From Glycine soja (taxonomy: Eukaryota; Streptophyta; Magnoliopsida; Fabales; Fabaceae): DNA of 64,000 bases. The stretch is taken from positions 18,929,731-18,993,730 of the forward strand of contig NC_041008.1 of NCBI RefSeq assembly GCF_004193775.1. The letters run 5' to 3'. A model generated the notes under the pieces. The model did no database searches and was not told where the DNA came from. It saw only the letters and a program-made list of their open reading frames with translations. The position numbers and the translations under genes were made by a program. Position 1 is the first letter of the stretch. Each line of letters opens with the position of its first letter. Positions 21,464 through 32,269 of this stretch are shown in pieces.

Positions 21464-23112
21464 TGTCATACCCTAATTTCGTCCGGGGATTATTATTTGA
21501 TGATATACAACCTTTGATTGGCCGCTTCGAGACACTTGGCGTCCTTTGTTGCACAATGAATGAAGTCCTGAGACGTGTTAGAAATCAAAAGGAAGCAGGC
21601 TTGCGCAATCCGTGAAATTCCGTAATGTGGCGAAAATCGAAAAGAGGTGTTTTTGCGCAATCCATAAGTTTCCGTAACTTCTTCGAAAGCTAAAAAAGAG
21701 TAAATACATAATCCGTAAGGATTCGTAACCTTGCGGAAGAAAAATAAGTATCGTTACGAAATTCGTGAAGTTTCGTAATGTTACGGAAAAATAATTACCA
21801 AAAAATAGAAGGGGTGCATTTAGTAAAAAGGGGGGTACAAATAGCAATCTAGCCCACTTGGGCCTTCTAGATCCTTCCTCCAGGAGGCTGTTGCTTCTGG
21901 AGGAAACAACCTTGCTCACCTGGGCGAGCTGAGCTCGCCTGGGCAAGCTGAGCTCACTTGGGCGAGCTGGGTGGCAAGCTCCTCCCCTATTTTGCTATAA
22001 ATAGGGGGAGAAGTGAAGAAGAAAAGGGTTCAGCCTTCTTGGCACTTCTCTCTCTCTCGAAATTGCTGAGGAAAATTATTTCCGTGAAGAAAATCCAAGC
22101 CGAGGCGCTTCCGTAACATTTCCATAACGTTTCCGTGAGTAATTACGCGAAGATTCTCGACCGTTCTTCAACATTCATCGTTTGTTCTTCGTTTTCTTCA
22201 GTCTTCAACGGGTAAGTACCTCAAACCGAGCTTTTCAATTCATTCTATGTACCCGTGGTGGTCCACATTTTGTTTCATGTATTTTTATTCTCGTTTTCAT
22301 TTGCTTTTTATACCCCCTTTTGACGTGCTTAAGCCATTTATTTAAGTCATTTCTCGCTTAATCTAAAAATAAAATAAATTTCCACCGATCGTTTGAATTC
22401 TATCATCCGTTAATTTCGGTTAAAATGAAATCCGACCGTTCGGTCGTGCCGTAACCACGTTGGAAATAAAAAAAGAGGTAAAATAATAATATAATAATCA
22501 AAAAATACCTTTTAGTAAAGTAAAGCGAAAAATCAATTGGACGTTTTCTCTTTGGGATTTCTCATTCTTAATTGAATTGACTAATAACTAAAGTGAAACT
22601 AAGGCTAAAATCAAACTCGCCTAGTCAAGCTCGTCCACAAAAATATGTTTTTGGAAGTTTATCATTTCAGTTTCTCACTAAGTAAAATGGATCATTTTTT
22701 AAGGTCCAACGCCTTAAAATGATCACCCTTCAAGTAAAAAGAATCACTTGATTCACGCATAATAAAGAACTACATAGGTCTAATTTCCTCTTCGATGGAG
22801 GGTACGTAGGAGCAAGAGCCCCGCCTTTGTCGACCTCAAAAAATAAAAAGAAATAAAGTTAAGGTAACACAATTTCCACAATTCTAAAAAATAGGCTGTT
22901 GTCCTTTGAGACAAACGTGAAAGGATCTAATACCTTCCTCAAGCGTAAATACAACTCCCGAACTTAGAATTTTCATTTTGACCAGTTTCCTTCGGTTTTT
23001 CCGACGTTTTCTACAAATAAACGTCGGTGGCGACTCCGCGCATCTTTCCTCCTTTGGAAAGCGCACCTGTGAGCCTCGCCTTCGCTCGCCCACAAAAGGG
23101 CATGTTGCGACA
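21464..23112 (+). mobile_element. Solo LTR of the Ogre-like family
   Basis: The 1649-bp LTR starts TGTCATACCC and ends GTTGCGACA. It is flanked by perfect 5-bp duplications CACGT (21459-21463 and 23113-23117). It is homologous to the LTRs at 45709-47309 and 63444 onward. A TATA box (TATAAATAG, 21996-22004) sits in a short palindrome CCCCTATTT...AAATAGGGG. No internal region remains, so unequal recombination between the two LTRs removed it. Confidence 0.93.
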
Positions 23113-23554
23113 CACGTGTTACTTCCTATGTGTTGTCAAGTACAATAATGTTGTTTCATGCTTTAATGTTGCATCAGACATGCATTGTTACTATTAGAAC
23201 TAAAATAACTAAGTAGTCATTTCTATGTCAGTATGTAAGTATACTATTCATTTTTTTAAACAAACGCATGCAATTTACAATGTGTTGTCAAGTTTGAAAA
23301 TGATTTATGATTTTTAAATATTGCAAAAAAATACATTCGCAATTTGTTAAGGACAAATTAATTTTTTCCTCAAATCAACATTAACGGCTAATTAACGATA
23401 AACGGATAACAAAAATTTGTATAAAATAATTAAAAACCTGTAACACAACCAAAATTATAAATTAACCAAATTTCAATGTCAATAAATAAATGTACCAAAT
23501 AAATAAATTATCCAAAAAATTAAAATTAACATATATACGGGAAAAAAAAAAACT
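23113..23554. other. AT-rich spacer
   Basis: No gene or recognisable repeat is seen between the solo LTR and the 3' end of the MAIN-like gene. Confidence 0.5.
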
Positions 23555-25308
23555 TCAATGATTATCCGTATGCCGCCTACACCTCGATCTGTGACCTACA
23601 GTTGGTTGGCCAATGTAGCTTCATGCGATGCTCAAACATTCTTCAGCAATAGTATAGGCTTCTGTTCCTTCGATTAAGATCCTCAAGTTCAGTAGCCTCT
23701 CCAATTTATGAGCAATTGCCACATAACCATCCTAGTAAGTGAAAAAAAAAACATATTGTTAGTAATAAAATAAAAAAAAATGAACGATGCACATCAACGT
23801 CTACTTCATTAGGTGTCGTTGTCGCCACCGGTTGCTGAGGCACATCTGGTTCAACAAATGTGTCATATTACTAAACTAACAAAACTTTAGGAGGATCCTC
23901 TGGCTGTGCTGGAGTCATAAACGGATGTGAAATCATGTAGAACCACTCCATGTAATCTGACTAACGCTGGTCAGGCACTACACAAATTTGCCCTATAGGT
24001 GCAATGTAGTCACTGAACTGCATCCATCTAGCATTTATTTCTTCAACAGAAGTCAAAGACGCAGTAGGATGTGGTGGAATAGTCTGGATGTACCCAAACT
24101 ATTGTACAACCTTCTCTGGTCGGTGAATGATCATCAAAGGACCTTATTTGAGATGGCCGAAAAACAAGGAAATGACCTCAAATTCTATAAATGAGCGGTG
24201 GTCACCATATGGAATCTAACACACAACATCAGGGGTTAGTCTGTCTAAACGCCTACGATACATCGGCACGGGTAGTGCCTTGCCAGAGGTCCATCGGTAT
24301 GCATGTGATCTCCTCTCGTCATAATCCTCGGCAGCTAGGGCGGAATCAACAGACGGGAAATGCTTGTATTTCCAACACTAAAGATATTTTGCAAACATAT
24401 TCATTAAAATAAGCGACAACATATAATAACCAACGCCAATGAAAAAATGTTTTATTAACATGTGAACTAACCTGTAACAGAGTGATATATCCTACAAGCA
24501 GCCTCGCTGTGCTCTTTGATGCCTCATTTAAATTATCATACATATGCACAAGTGCAGCAGCGCCCCAAGCATAAGTCCCACTCTGCGTCAAGTCACGCAG
24601 TGCATCCAAGAATACCACGTGCACATGTGTGACACTCTTGTTAGCAAAAAGTGTGCATCCAAGCAGATGCAACTAATACGCTTGCGTTGCTACAATTCGG
24701 TGATATGCCTCGATTTTTGTCTGATACACGTCTCGTAGCCACGATAGTCAAACAAAGAGCCATGACATTGAATCGTCTCAGCTCTTGCCTCTACAGTGCT
24801 GACCTCAAGTAATTCCACCAATATATCGACAGTGTCGTTGACATGAAGTTGTTTGAAGCTATGGAACGCCTTTACGATAGGCAAATGTAGCAACGATGCC
24901 ACATCATCCAAGGTGATAGTCACCTCTCCGACGGGCAAATGGAAACTATTAGTTTCCTTATGCCAGCACTCCACAAAAGTAGACATTAGTCCTCGATCGT
25001 CCATATCTAGGGAACATGCAATCAAATGACTTAGTTCGTTGGCAGCCACAAGGCCTTCAATCTATGTAGTAGACCTCCCGAACATAGCCATCTTCCTTCC
25101 ATGGGAAGATAGCTTCATCTCAAGATGTTCCTGCAAACAATAATATTGATCATGAAACAAAAATATAATAAGTTGTAAACTGTGTGCATTATGTTTTTTA
25201 AGATTTACATACCTCTCCATTCCAGACTCTCAGGGCAATGTGATTTCAAAATCTCTCAAAACTGATGTGTCATGGGGTCCCTCTAGAAAATCCTCAACAC
25301 CAGTAATA
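23555..25308 (-). pseudogene. MAIN-like plant mobile domain gene, 3' part
   Basis: Minus-strand reading gives a plant mobile domain (PMD) protein: GEVTITLDDVASLLHLPIV (24690-25049 frame), then HLLGCTLFANKSVTHVHVVF and TYAWGAAALVHMYDNLNEA (24346-24672 frame), and a degraded C-terminal part ending in an Arg-rich tail with stop at 23555-23557. Several frame changes and stops occur, and an intron-like gap lies near 24410-24470 and 25130-25210. PMD proteins occur both as host silencing factors (MAIN/MAIL1 in Arabidopsis) and as cargo of Mutator-like elements; the setting here favours the second. The copia insertion at 25314 separates it from its first exon at 32057-32259. Confidence 0.75.
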
Positions 25309-26126
25309 CCTTCTGTAGAAGCAAGCTTCATGGTGAATCAAGATTTATTCAAAGAGTTTTGATGATAAAAAAGATGATGACAAAAGGCTCAAAAGTCAAG
25401 AACACTTCATGATAACAAAGATGATGATCTCAAGAATCAAAGAATGAGTTCAAGATTGAATCAAGTACACTTCAAGGATTAAGAGGAAATTTGATTTCAA
25501 GAATCAAGAATCAAGTTTCAAGATTCAGGTTCTAGGAATCAAGATCAAGATTCAAGAATCAAGAGAAGACTCAATCAAGATAAGTATTAAAAAGTTTTTC
25601 AAAAAACTGAGTAGCACATGAACTTTTCTCAAAACCTTTTACCAAAGAGTTTTTACTCTCTGGTAATCGATTACCAGATTATTGTAATCGATTACCAGTA
25701 GCAAAATGGTTTTCAAAAATCTTTGAATTGAATTTACAACGTTCCAATTGATTTCAAAATGTTGTAATCGATTACAATTATTTGGTAATCAATTACCAGT
25801 GTGTTTGAACGTTGAAATTAAAATTCAATTGTGAAGAGTCACATCCTTTCACAAAAAAGCTTTGTGTAATCGATTACAATGATTTGGTAATCGATTACCA
25901 GTGATAAGTTCTGAACAAAAATCAAAAGATGTAACTCTTCCAATGGTTTTCAAGTTTTTCTAAAAGTTATAAGTTTTCCAATGGTTTTCAAATTTTTCTA
26001 AAGGTTATAACTTTTCCAATGGTTTTCAGATTTTCTAAAGGTTATAACTTTTCCAATGGTTTTTTTCAAAGTTTTTTTAAAAGGTTATAACTCTTCTAAT
26101 GGTTCTCTTGACCAGACATGAAGAGT

Positions 26127-26135
26127 CTATAAAAG
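26127..26135 (+). promoter_or_regulatory. Candidate TATA box of the copia LTR
   Basis: CTATAAAAG is conserved in the 3' LTR at about 31132-31140. Transcription would start about 30 bp downstream, placing the hairpin arrays in the RNA leader and in the 3' end of the transcript. Confidence 0.5.
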
Positions 26136-26240
26136 CAAGACTTTGATTTGCATTTCAATGATCTTGAACAACCTTTACAACCTATGAATCTCTTGAACAA
26201 CCTTTACAACCTATACATCTACTTGGGTTGTTGACTGAGA

Positions 26241-26332
26241 ACAAGAGAGGGTACATCTCTTGTGGATCAGTTCTAGTGGAGGGTACATCCACTAGGTTGT
26301 TCAAAAAGAACAAGGGAGGGTACATCCCTTGT
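26241..26332 (+). repeat. Array of three GGGTACA-loop hairpins, 5' LTR
   Basis: Three consecutive inverted repeats have 8-bp perfect stems and an identical 7-nt loop GGGTACA: ACAAGAGA/TCTCTTGT (26241-26263), CTAGTGGA/TCCACTAG (26273-26295) and ACAAGGGA/TCCCTTGT (26310-26332). Stem sequences differ but remain complementary. Confidence 0.85.
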
Positions 26333-26656
26333 GGATCTTTACTTGTAAAGGAATTTTACAAGGTTGAAAAGAAATCTCAAGGACCACAGGTCACTTGGGG
26401 ACTGGATGTAGGCACAGGTTGTTGCCGAACCAGTATAAAACCCTTGTGTGTTTGTCTCCTTCTTCCCTACTCTTTTAATTTCCGTTGTGCACTTTAATTC
26501 CCGCTTTTACTTTTGGTTAAGTTTCTTTTCTACTCTTTATTTTCTTAACAATATAGTAAAAGTCTAAGAAGGGTAAATTTTTAATTAGTAAATGTATAGT
26601 AATAATTAATTCAACCCCTCCTTCTTAATTATTTTGAGGCCACTTGATCTAACAAG

Positions 26657-26668
26657 TGGTATCAGAGC
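26657..26668 (+). other. Primer binding site (tRNA-iMet)
   Basis: TGGTATCAGAGC begins 2 nt after the copia 5' LTR and matches the usual initiator-methionine tRNA primer site. Confidence 0.9.
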
Positions 26669-26704
26669 AGGCATCTTGTAGAAAGTCTAACCACTTCAAG
26701 ATTA

Positions 26705-27418
26705 ATGGCCTCTTTAGATTCTTTGTTTTTCAAAAGTATTTTCAGGAATAGGTTATTCCAAGATCATGATGAAGACCAAGTCAACTATTGTCTCATGACA
26801 AAATCTCCTGAGAACAGCAAAGAAGATTCTATAAGGAAGAAGTTGTATATCGACAGTGGATGTTCCAAGCATATGACGGGAGATGTATCCAAATTTACAA
26901 CCATTTCTCCTAAGAAAAGTGGACACGTTACATATGGTGACAACAAGAAAGACAAAATTATTGGAGTTGGTAAAATAGGTACGAGTTCTTCTACTCCTAT
27001 TGAAAATGTGTTGCTTGTAGAAGGTTTGAAGCATAGTCTATTAAGTGTTAGTCAATTATGTGATAGAGGATATAAAGTATCTTTTGATTTTGAAAAATGT
27101 GTTATCAAGCATGAGCATGACAAAGATGTTGAGCATATAGGTTTCAGAGAAAATAAAGTTTACATGATTGATTTAAAACAAAAATCTGAAAATGATAGAT
27201 GCTTTTTAAGTAAAGATTGTGATCCATGGTTATGGCATAAGAGAATTGCTCATATTAGCATGGATCATCTAAATAGATTAATTTCAAAAGATCTAGTTAT
27301 TGGTTTACCAAAATTAAAATTTGAAAAAGATAAGTTATGTGATGCATGCCAAAAAGGCAAACAAATAAAAGTGTCTTTTAAATCTAAAAATATTGTTTCT
27401 ACCACTCAACCATTATAA
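26705..27418 (+). pseudogene. gag remnant, protease and integrase N-terminus (copia)
   Basis: The open frame starts at ATG 26705. The first ~30 residues are what is left of gag; the usual capsid and zinc knuckle are missing. Then comes the copia protease with the DSG active site in YIDSGCSKHMTGD, and the GAG-pre-integrase and zinc region ([13 protein letters not shown] ... CDACQKGK). The frame ends at TAA 27416-27418, followed by a frameshift before the integrase core. The fusion of a start codon to a short gag piece suggests an internal deletion after the leader. Confidence 0.85.
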
Positions 27419-28487
27419 TTATTGCACATGGATTTTGTTTGGACCTTCTAGAGTCATGAGTTTTGGTGGAAGTTACTATGCATTAGTAATTGTTGATTAC
27501 TATTCTACATATACTTGGACTTTATTTCTTACTCATAAAAATGATGCATTTCATGCATTTAGAAGACTTGCCAAAGTCATCCAAAACAAAAAGAATCTCA
27601 AAATTATCTCCATCAGAAGTGATCATGGAGGTGAATTTGAAAACAATGATTTTGAAATGTTTTGTGATGAATATGACATAGAACACAACTTTTCTGCACC
27701 TAGGGCACCCCAACAAAATGGAGTAGTAGAAAGGAAAAATAGATCCCTAGAAGAAATTGCTAGAACTCTTTTAAATGACACACCACTTCCAAAATACTTT
27801 TGGGCAGAAGCGGTTAACACCGCATGTTATATTATGAACAGAGTCTTAATCAGACCCATTCTTAAGAAAACCCCATATGAACTTTTTAACAATAAGAAAC
27901 CAAACATTGCTCATTTACATGTTTTTGGATGTAAATGTTTTGTTTTAAACAATGGTAAAGAAAGCCTAGGAAAGTTTGATGCTAAGGCAGTTGAGGGTAT
28001 CTTCCTTGGGTATTCCTTACATAGTAAAACATTTAGAATATACAACAAAAGAACCATGACAATTGAGGAATCAATACATGTTACTTTTGATGAAACTAAT
28101 ATTACCTCCCCGAGAAAGGAGTTTCTTGATGATATTGCAGATCCTTTGGAAGATACACAAGATGAAGAAAGAAATCTAAAAAGAAAGAGAGATGATGAAA
28201 ACAAGGATGATCAAGGTGACACAGCACAAGAAAATGATAATCTTCCCAAAGAATGGAAAACTTCAAGAAATCATCCTCTTGACAACATCATCGGTGATAT
28301 CTCAAAAGGGGTAACAACTAGATACTCTCTCAAAGATTTATGCAATAATATGGCATTTGTTTCATTAATAGAACCTAAAAACTTTAAGGAAACTATTATA
28401 GATGACCATTGGATAGTAGCTATGCAAGAAGAATTAAATCAATTTGAAAGAAATGATGTATGGGAATTAGTAGAGATACACCTTTAG
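27419..28487 (+). pseudogene. int: Integrase core of the copia element
   Basis: After a frame change in 27419-27440 the frame continues to 28487. The catalytic D, D and E appear in ALVIVDYYSTYTW, SIRSDHGGEF and QQNGVVERKNRS. The C-terminal region has the copia blocks HVFGCKCFVLNN and GIFLGYSLHSKTFRIYN, then an acidic/Lys-rich linker (about residues 250-300) leading into RT. Near 28470 another frameshift separates it from RT. Integrase would insert the element cDNA in the nucleus. Confidence 0.87.
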
Positions 28488-29911
28488 ATTATCCAATCAT
28501 AGGAACTAAGTGGGTATTTAGAAATAAATTGGATGAAAATGGTATAGTGATTAGAAATAAAGCTAGACTTGTAGCAAAAGGATATAACCAAGAAGAAGGT
28601 ATAGACTATGAAGAAACCTTTGCACCTGTAGCTAGATTAGAAGCCATTAGGATGCTATTAGCATATGCATCTATTATGAATTTTAAACTATATCAAATGG
28701 ATGTCAAGAGTGCTTTCTTAAATGGTCTAATTCAAGAAGCGGTATATGTGGAGCAACCTCCTGGGTTTGAAGACTCACAAAAATTAGACCATGTCTATAG
28801 ATTAAAGAAGGCACTTTATGGCTTAAAACAATCACCTAGGGCTTGGTATGAAAGATTAAGTAAATTCCTATTAGAAAAGAATTTCACTCGAGGGAAAGTA
28901 GATACCACCTTATTCATAAAAAAGAAGGATAATGATATCTTGTTGGTATAAATTTATGTTGATGATATAATTTTTGGATCTACTAATGAATCTTTGTGCA
29001 AGGATTTTTCTATTGATATGCAAAGTGAGTTTGAGATGTCCATGATGGGTGAGTTAAATTACTTTCTTGGACTACAAATCAAACAAACAAATGATGGGAT
29101 CTTTGTCAACCAAGCAAAGTATTGCAAAGAAATCATTAAGAGATTTGGAATGGAAAACTCAAAACACTTGGCTACTCCTATGAACACCAGTTGTTATCTT
29201 GACAAAGATGAATCCGATCAACCTGTTGATCCAAAGCAATACAGAGGTATGATTGGATCTCTACTTTACTTATCTGCAAGTAGGCCAGATATTATGTTTA
29301 GTGTATGCATGTGTGCAAGATTTCAATCAAATCCAAAGTTTTCACATTTAATGGCAGTAAAAAGAATCATAAGATATCTATTAGGAACAATTAATTTAGG
29401 ATTATGGTACCCTAAGAATTCTTTATGCAATTTAGTAGGATACTCATATTCGGATTTTGCTGGATCAAAAACAAATAGGAAAAGTACTAGTGGCACATGT
29501 CAATTCATAGGGTCTACTCTTGTTTTTTGGAATAGCAAGAAACAAAATAGTGTAGCATTATCCACAGCAGAAGCAAAATATATTTCTACTGGTAGTTGTT
29601 GTGCACAGATTTTGTGGATGAAACAACAACTATCTGATTATGGAATAGTATTAGATTACATTCCCATAAAATATGATAACACAAGTGCCATAAACATATC
29701 TAAAAATCTAGTTCTTCACTCTATAACCAAGCATATAGAAATTAGGCATCATTTTATTAGAGATCATGTTCTAAAAGGTGATGTTGTTTTAGAATTTGTA
29801 GATACTAAAAATCAACTTGCAGACATTTTCACAAAACCACTAAGTAAAGATTCCTTCTACAACATTAGAAGAGAATTAGGACTACTAGATGCTAGTGACC
29901 TATCAAAATGA
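28460..29911 (+). pseudogene. pol: Reverse transcriptase and RNase H of the copia element
   Basis: RT starts with [14 protein letters not shown] and has [23 protein letters not shown] and [18 protein letters not shown] at 28949-28951 interrupts it just before the catalytic YVDDIIFGS (28957-28983); the same frame continues to 29911. RNase H shows SYSDFAGSKTNRKSTSG, STAEAKYIS and the closing ADIFTKPL. A protein made from 28994 onward would lack the RT active site. It ends 412 bp before the 3' LTR. Confidence 0.88.
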
Positions 29912-30323
29912 TCTATATTATTATGACATTTAAATAATTTAGTAATTCTTTATTTGCATGGTATGATTGAACAATTATGAATTATGTTATATGACTATGT
30001 GGTTTTTATATATATTTGATCTATTCATATTTCTTGCTTCATGATTGGTTTATATTCTTCCATGATTGTCTTGTGAATGATTAGTAGTATATGTATGTTT
30101 CATACTTGTTACGCACTTTGGCTTTTTGTTGATGCCAAAGGGGGAGAGAATTAGTGATTAAATCAAGAACTCACATAAGTAATTAACTTAATTTCAAGTG
30201 AAGCATAAACTCAAAAACAAAGGGGGAGAATGGAAATTTATGTGAGTGATCGACTAGGAAAAAGTGTGTGCGTGTGTGTGTGTTTCTTGATTTCAAAGTT
30301 GTCATCATCAAAAAGGGGGATAT
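29912..30323 (+). other. 3' untranslated part of the copia element with polypurine tract
   Basis: There is no gene here. A short GT-rich run lies near 30264-30284 and the A/G tract AAAAGGGGGATAT (30311-30323) directly precedes the 3' LTR, fitting a plus-strand primer. Confidence 0.7.
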
Positions 30324-31307
30324 TGTAGAAGCAAGCTTCATGATGAATCAAGATTGATTCAAAGAGTTTTGATGATAACAAAGATGATGACAAAAAGCTC
30401 AAAAGTCAAGAAGACTTCATGATAACAAAGATGATGATCTCAAGAATCAAAGAATGAGTTCAAGATTGAATCAAGTACACTTCATGGATCAAGAGGAAAT
30501 TTGATTTCAAGAATCAAGAATCAAGTTTCAAGATTCAGGTTCCAGGAATCAAGATCAAGATTCAAGAATCAAGAGAAGACTCAATCAAGATAAGTATTAA
30601 AAAGTTTTTCAAAAAACTGAGTAGCACATGAACTTTTCTCAAAACCTTTTACCAAAGAGTTTTTACTCTCTGATAATCGATTACCAGATTATTGTAATTG
30701 ATTACCAGTAGCAAAATGGTTTTCAAAAAGCTTTTAACTGAATTTACAACGTTCCAATTGATTTCAAAATGTTGTAATCGATTACAATTATTTGGTAATC
30801 GATTACCAGTGTGTTTGGACGTTGAAATTCAAATTCAATTGTGAAGAGTCACATCCTTTCACAAAAAAACTTTGTGTAATCGATTACAATGATTTGGTAA
30901 TCGATTACCAGTGATAAGTTCTGAACAAAAATCAAAAGATGTAACTCTTCTAATGGTTTTCAAGTTTTTCTAAAAGTTATAACTTTTCCAATGGTTTTCA
31001 GATTTTTCTAAAGGTTATAACTTTTCCAATGGTTTTCAGATTTTCTAAAGGTTATAACTTTTCCAATGGTTTTCAAAGTTTTTTTTAAAGGTTATAACTC
31101 TTCTAATGGTTCTCTTGACCAGACATGAAGAGTCTATAAAAGCAAGACTTTGATTTGCATTTCAATGATCTGGAACAACCTTTACAACCTATGAATCTCT
31201 TTGAACTTCTTCTTCTTCTTCCTTTGCCAAAAACATTCCAAAGTTTTTTGGTTTTCCAAACCTTGAAAACTGTGCTATTCATCTCTTTCATTTCCTTCTC
31301 CCTTTGC

Positions 31308-31568
31308 CAAAAAGAATTCCCCAAGGACTAACCGCATGAATTCTTTTTGTGTTTCTCTTCTCCCTATTCCAAAAGAACAAAGGACTAACCACCTGAATTC
31401 TTTTGTCTCTCTTCTCCCTTGTCAAAGAATTCAATAAGACACAGTCTGAGAATTCTTTTGATTCTCCTCTTTCCCATATACAAAAGATTTCAAAGGACTA
31501 ACCGTCTGAGATATCTTTTGTATCCCCATTCACAAAGTTTCAAAGGACTAACCACCTGAGAACGTTGT
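31308..31568 (+). repeat. Array of long-loop hairpins with conserved ACTAACC loop
   Basis: Five consecutive inverted repeats enclose loops of 17-24 nt, four of which carry a variant of AAGGACTAACC. Stems are CAAAAAGAATTC/GAATTCTTTTTG (31308-31349, 12 bp perfect), CAAAAGAA/TTCTTTTG (31370-31405), CAAAGAATTC/GAATTCTTTTG with one bulge (31423-31460), ATACAAAAGAT/ATCTTTTGTAT (31478-31523, 11 bp perfect) and ACAAAGTT/AACGTTGT with one mismatch (31532-31568). Confidence 0.8.
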
Positions 31569-31575
31569 CTTAACA

Positions 31576-31731
31576 CATTGGAGGGTACATCCTTTGTGGT
31601 ACAAGTAGAGGGTACATCTACTTGGGTTGTTGACTGAGAACAAGAAAGGGTACATCTCTTGTGGATCAGTTCTAGTGGAGGGTACATCCACTAGGTTTTT
31701 CAAAGAGAACAAGGGAGGGTACATCCCTTGT
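31576..31731 (+). repeat. Array of five GGGTACA-loop hairpins, 3' LTR
   Basis: All have the loop GGGTACA. Perfect stems are CAAGTAGA/TCTACTTG (31602-31624), CTAGTGGA/TCCACTAG (31672-31694) and ACAAGGGA/TCCCTTGT (31709-31731). The one at 31640-31662 has a single mismatch that is paired in the 5' LTR copy, and the first (31576-31596) pairs only in part. Confidence 0.85.
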
Positions 31732-32056
31732 GGATCTTTGCTTGTAAAGGAATTTTACAAGGTTGAAAAGAAATCTCAAGGGTCGCAGGTCGCTTGAGAC
31801 TGGATGTAGGCACGGGTTGTTGTCGAACCAGTATAAAACTCTTGTGTGTTTGTCTCCTTCTTTCCTACTCTTTTAATTTCCGCTGTGCACTTTAATTCCC
31901 GCTTTTACTTTTGGTTAAGTTTCTTTTCTACTCTTTATTTTCTTAACAATATAGTAAAAGCCTAAGAAGGGTAAATTTTTAATTAATAAAGGTCTAGTAA
32001 TAATTAATTCAACCCCTCTTCTTAATTATTCTGAGGCCACTTGATCCAACACCTTC

Positions 32057-32259
32057 TTCAACAAGTGGTTGTTGTTGTTCTTCATTTAAATCCTTCGTGG
32101 CCGTAGGAGGATCCTCAATAATATGCACCTGTTGTCGCTGCCTATGGGCAGATGCGGTAGGCCTAGGGGCATCATTATCAATGTCACTTGCCTATCTCAT
32201 CCCAGAGCTTTTCCAATTGCTCGGCATAGAGCTCGTTCGAGACCTCTAGTTCTAACCAT
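32057..32259 (-). pseudogene. MAIN-like plant mobile domain gene, 5' part
   Basis: This is the start of the gene split by the copia element. On the minus strand an ATG at 32257-32259 opens MVRTRGLERALCRAIGKALG, typical of the N-termini of MULE-borne PMD proteins. A stop and a frame change follow, then an acidic/Gln-rich stretch (QQQPLVEEG) runs up to the copia junction and would continue at 25308. Just upstream of the ATG the AT-rich minisatellite of unit 2 begins. Confidence 0.7.
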
Positions 32260-32269
32260 TATCTCCGCA

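Larger units (their letters stand above)
25314..26654 (+). repeat. 5' LTR of the copia element
   Basis: The LTR is 1341 bp. It contains several GTAATCGATTAC palindromes (25661-25900), about five copies of a ~40-bp repeat ending CTAAAGGTTATAACTTTTCC (25920-26100), a TATA box CTATAAAAG (26127-26135) and three GGGTACA-loop hairpins (26241-26332). Relative to the 3' LTR about 410 bp are deleted between about 26190 and 26216, with a short duplication of CAACCTTTACAACCTAT at the break. Confidence 0.92.
25314..32051 (+). mobile_element. Ty1/copia element, Sirevirus-like, degenerate
   Basis: LTRs begin TGTAGAAGCAAG and end CCACTTGATC(T/C)AACA, with perfect 5-bp target duplications CCTTC (25309-25313 and 32052-32056). 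Internal order is protease, integrase, RT, RNase H, the copia order. It inserted into the MAIN-like gene. Most of gag is missing and pol has frameshifts near 27420-27440 and 28470 and a stop at 28949, so the copy cannot move by itself. No env-like frame is visible in the 412 bp between RNase H and the 3' LTR. Confidence 0.95.
30324..32051 (+). repeat. 3' LTR of the copia element
   Basis: The LTR is 1728 bp and is the more complete copy. It holds the same palindromes and ~40-bp repeats as the 5' LTR and two arrays of hairpins between 31308 and 31731. Confidence 0.92.

Noticed and set aside
26228..26497. 89-codon ORF as an LTR-encoded protein
   Set aside because: It reads across the GGGTACA hairpins, and in the 3' LTR I see no evidence that the frame is preserved; structure explains the sequence better.
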